The notes beneath the pieces were generated by a model, which did no database searches, was not told the origin of the DNA, and saw only the letters and a program-made list of their open reading frames with translations. Below, one piece after another: positions 5,888 through 6,591 of a stretch of 6,591 nt of DNA. The DNA is from Lactobacillus sp. (lineage in GTDB: Bacteria; Bacillota; Bacilli; Lactobacillales; Lactobacillaceae): assembly GCA_003482405.1 (NCBI GenBank), contig DMZB01000067.1, forward strand, positions 2,527-9,117. The letters are read 5' to 3'. The position numbers and the translations under genes were made by a program. Position 1 is the stretch's first letter, and every line of letters begins with the position of its first letter.

Positions 5888-5929
5888 TTGCTCGTGAAAT
5901 TCTTGAACATCGACGTTCCAGATCGCTAA
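5888..5929 (+). CDS. Possible 13-codon leader peptide upstream of the ATPase
   Basis: A TTG at 5888 opens a 13-codon frame (MLVKFLNIDVPDR) ending in TAA at 5927. AAGGG at 5876-5880 lies seven bases upstream, a fair ribosome site. It sits wholly in the leader of the ATPase transcript, ends 30 bases before the ATPase ATG, and is followed by a T-rich stretch (ATTTTTTATTTT). GGAACG (5857-5862) and CGTTCC (5914-5919) could fold across it. It may be a regulatory leader peptide, but so short a frame with a TTG start can arise by chance; an overlapping frame starts at the ATG at 5881. Confidence 0.3.
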   Translation: MLVKFLNIDVPDR

Positions 5930-5959
5930 TTTTTTATTTTCGGAAGGATGATTATTTTA

Positions 5960-6591
5960 ATGGCAAACGAAACAGATTCAATTTCTAATAAAACCCCCGA
6001 CGCGCCGCAGGAAAACACGGACGCCGGACCCAGTCAGCAACAAATTTGGGCGCAGACAACGACCGCATTGGAAGAACAGTGGCACACCAACTGTGAAGAT
6101 GGATTAACCACCCAGGAGGCAAAGACCCGTTTCAACCAACAGGGGCCAAATGAACTGCAGGCGAAAAAGCCATCCAATTTGTTGCGATTCTTAAAACAGT
6201 TTAATAGCAGTATCATCTACATCTTGGCGGCTGCAGCCATCATTACCTTTCTGCTGCATCGGTATTCGGATTCAATCGTTATCGGGCTTGTGATCATCGC
6301 CAACGCCCTGATCGGTTATTTCCAAGAAATTTCGGCGGACAACGCACTGGATAAGATCAAGGAACTGCTGGTCTCTGAAAACTACGTTATTCGCGACGGT
6401 CAAAAGGTTGAGCTCCCCTCGCGTGAACTCGTTACCGGTGACCTCGTTCAACTGGAAGCCGGTGATTCGGTACCGGCTGATATGCGCTTAATTTCTGCCG
6501 ATAACCTGAACATTCAGGAATCCGTCCTGACAGGGGAAACCAACTCGGTCGAAAAAACGGAGGATCCGCTTGAAGCCGCTAGCTTACCGTT
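5960..6591 (+). CDS. P-type cation-transporting ATPase, N-terminal part (truncated by window edge)
   Basis: The first 210 residues of a P2-type cation pump (Ca/Mn/Na-like group) in the cytoplasmic membrane. The ATG at 5960 has GGAAGGA ten bases or so upstream. Residues 1-27 are a polar, probably disordered lead. The cation-ATPase N-terminal domain follows (ALEEQWHTNCEDGLTTQEA to QGPNEL, about 36-66), then helices 1 and 2 (about 83-101 and 104-122) ending in GYFQEISADNAL, and the actuator domain with LVTGDLVQLEAGDSVPADMR (157-176) and the dephosphorylation motif ESVLTGET (187-194). The DKTGT phosphorylation site and the ion-binding helices 4-6 lie beyond the edge, so the ion cannot be assigned. 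The absence of N-terminal CxxC metal-binding domains argues against a copper or heavy-metal P1B pump. It diverges from ppk. Confidence 0.93.
   Translation, partial: MANETDSISNKTPDAPQENTDAGPSQQQIWAQTTTALEEQWHTNCEDGLTTQEAKTRFNQQGPNELQAKKPSNLLRFLKQFNSSIIYILAAAAIITFLLHRYSDSIVIGLVIIANALIGYFQEISADNALDKIKELLVSENYVIRDGQKVELPSRELVTGDLVQLEAGDSVPADMRLISADNLNIQESVLTGETNSVEKTEDPLEAASLP

Larger units (their letters stand above)
5517..5959. other. Divergent intergenic region between ppk and the ATPase gene
   Basis: This 443-base gap has no convincing full gene. From left to right it holds the ppk ribosome site and leader blocks (5526-5601), back-to-back candidate -10 boxes (5605-5611), a hairpin-rich stretch (5665-5730), a terminator-like hairpin (5745-5771), an AT-rich zone with a candidate promoter (5758-5800), the best ATPase promoter (5825-5853) and a leader with a possible short ORF (5888-5929). 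The octamer GAACGCCA occurs twice (5617-5624 and 5709-5716), giving the CGTTC at 5694 two possible pairing partners. Confidence 0.7.

Noticed and set aside
5881..5988. A 35-codon frame from ATG 5881 that runs past the ATPase start.
   Set aside because: The ribosome site would be too close to the ATG (AAGGG directly adjoins it), the frame overlaps the well-supported ATPase start, and the product has no recognisable features.

Overview
The window looks like a chromosomal segment from a lactic acid bacterium, most likely Lactobacillaceae. This rests on three things: a DHA2-type drug exporter followed directly by a DUF4811-type membrane protein (a pairing I know from lactobacilli), a ppk-ppx polyphosphate locus, and strong AGGAGG-type ribosome binding sites with mixed ATG/GTG starts. 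I cannot name the species. I see no transposase, integrase, CRISPR array, tRNA or rRNA, and the gene content is ordinary housekeeping and transport.

Layout. Bases 2-988 (+) are the C-terminal two thirds of an EmrB/QacA-like exporter whose start lies left of the window. It overlaps by one base (TAATG) a DUF4811-like membrane protein at 988-1680 (+). A strong, probably bidirectional terminator at 1691-1736 separates this pair from a convergent minus-strand unit. Read in its own direction, that unit is polyphosphate kinase ppk (5516-3348), a 174-base gap holding an imperfect 41/42-base direct repeat, Ppx/GppA exopolyphosphatase (3173-2157, GTG start), and a small VOC-fold protein (2160-1777) coupled to ppx by a GTGA overlap. 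The 443-base divergent gap 5517-5959 separates ppk from a P-type cation ATPase (5960 to the right edge, +). It holds sigma-A-like promoters, several small hairpins, a terminator-like hairpin on the + strand and a possible short leader ORF.

Function. Ppk makes polyphosphate from ATP and Ppx degrades it, so the central unit sets cellular polyphosphate; the role of the VOC protein is unknown. Polyphosphate chelates divalent cations and lactobacilli are known for manganese handling, so a divergent P-type cation ATPase is a suggestive neighbour, but a functional link is inference. No clearly new system is visible. The most interesting parts are the non-coding stretches: the repeat in the ppk-ppx gap and the structured leader region of the ATPase gene.
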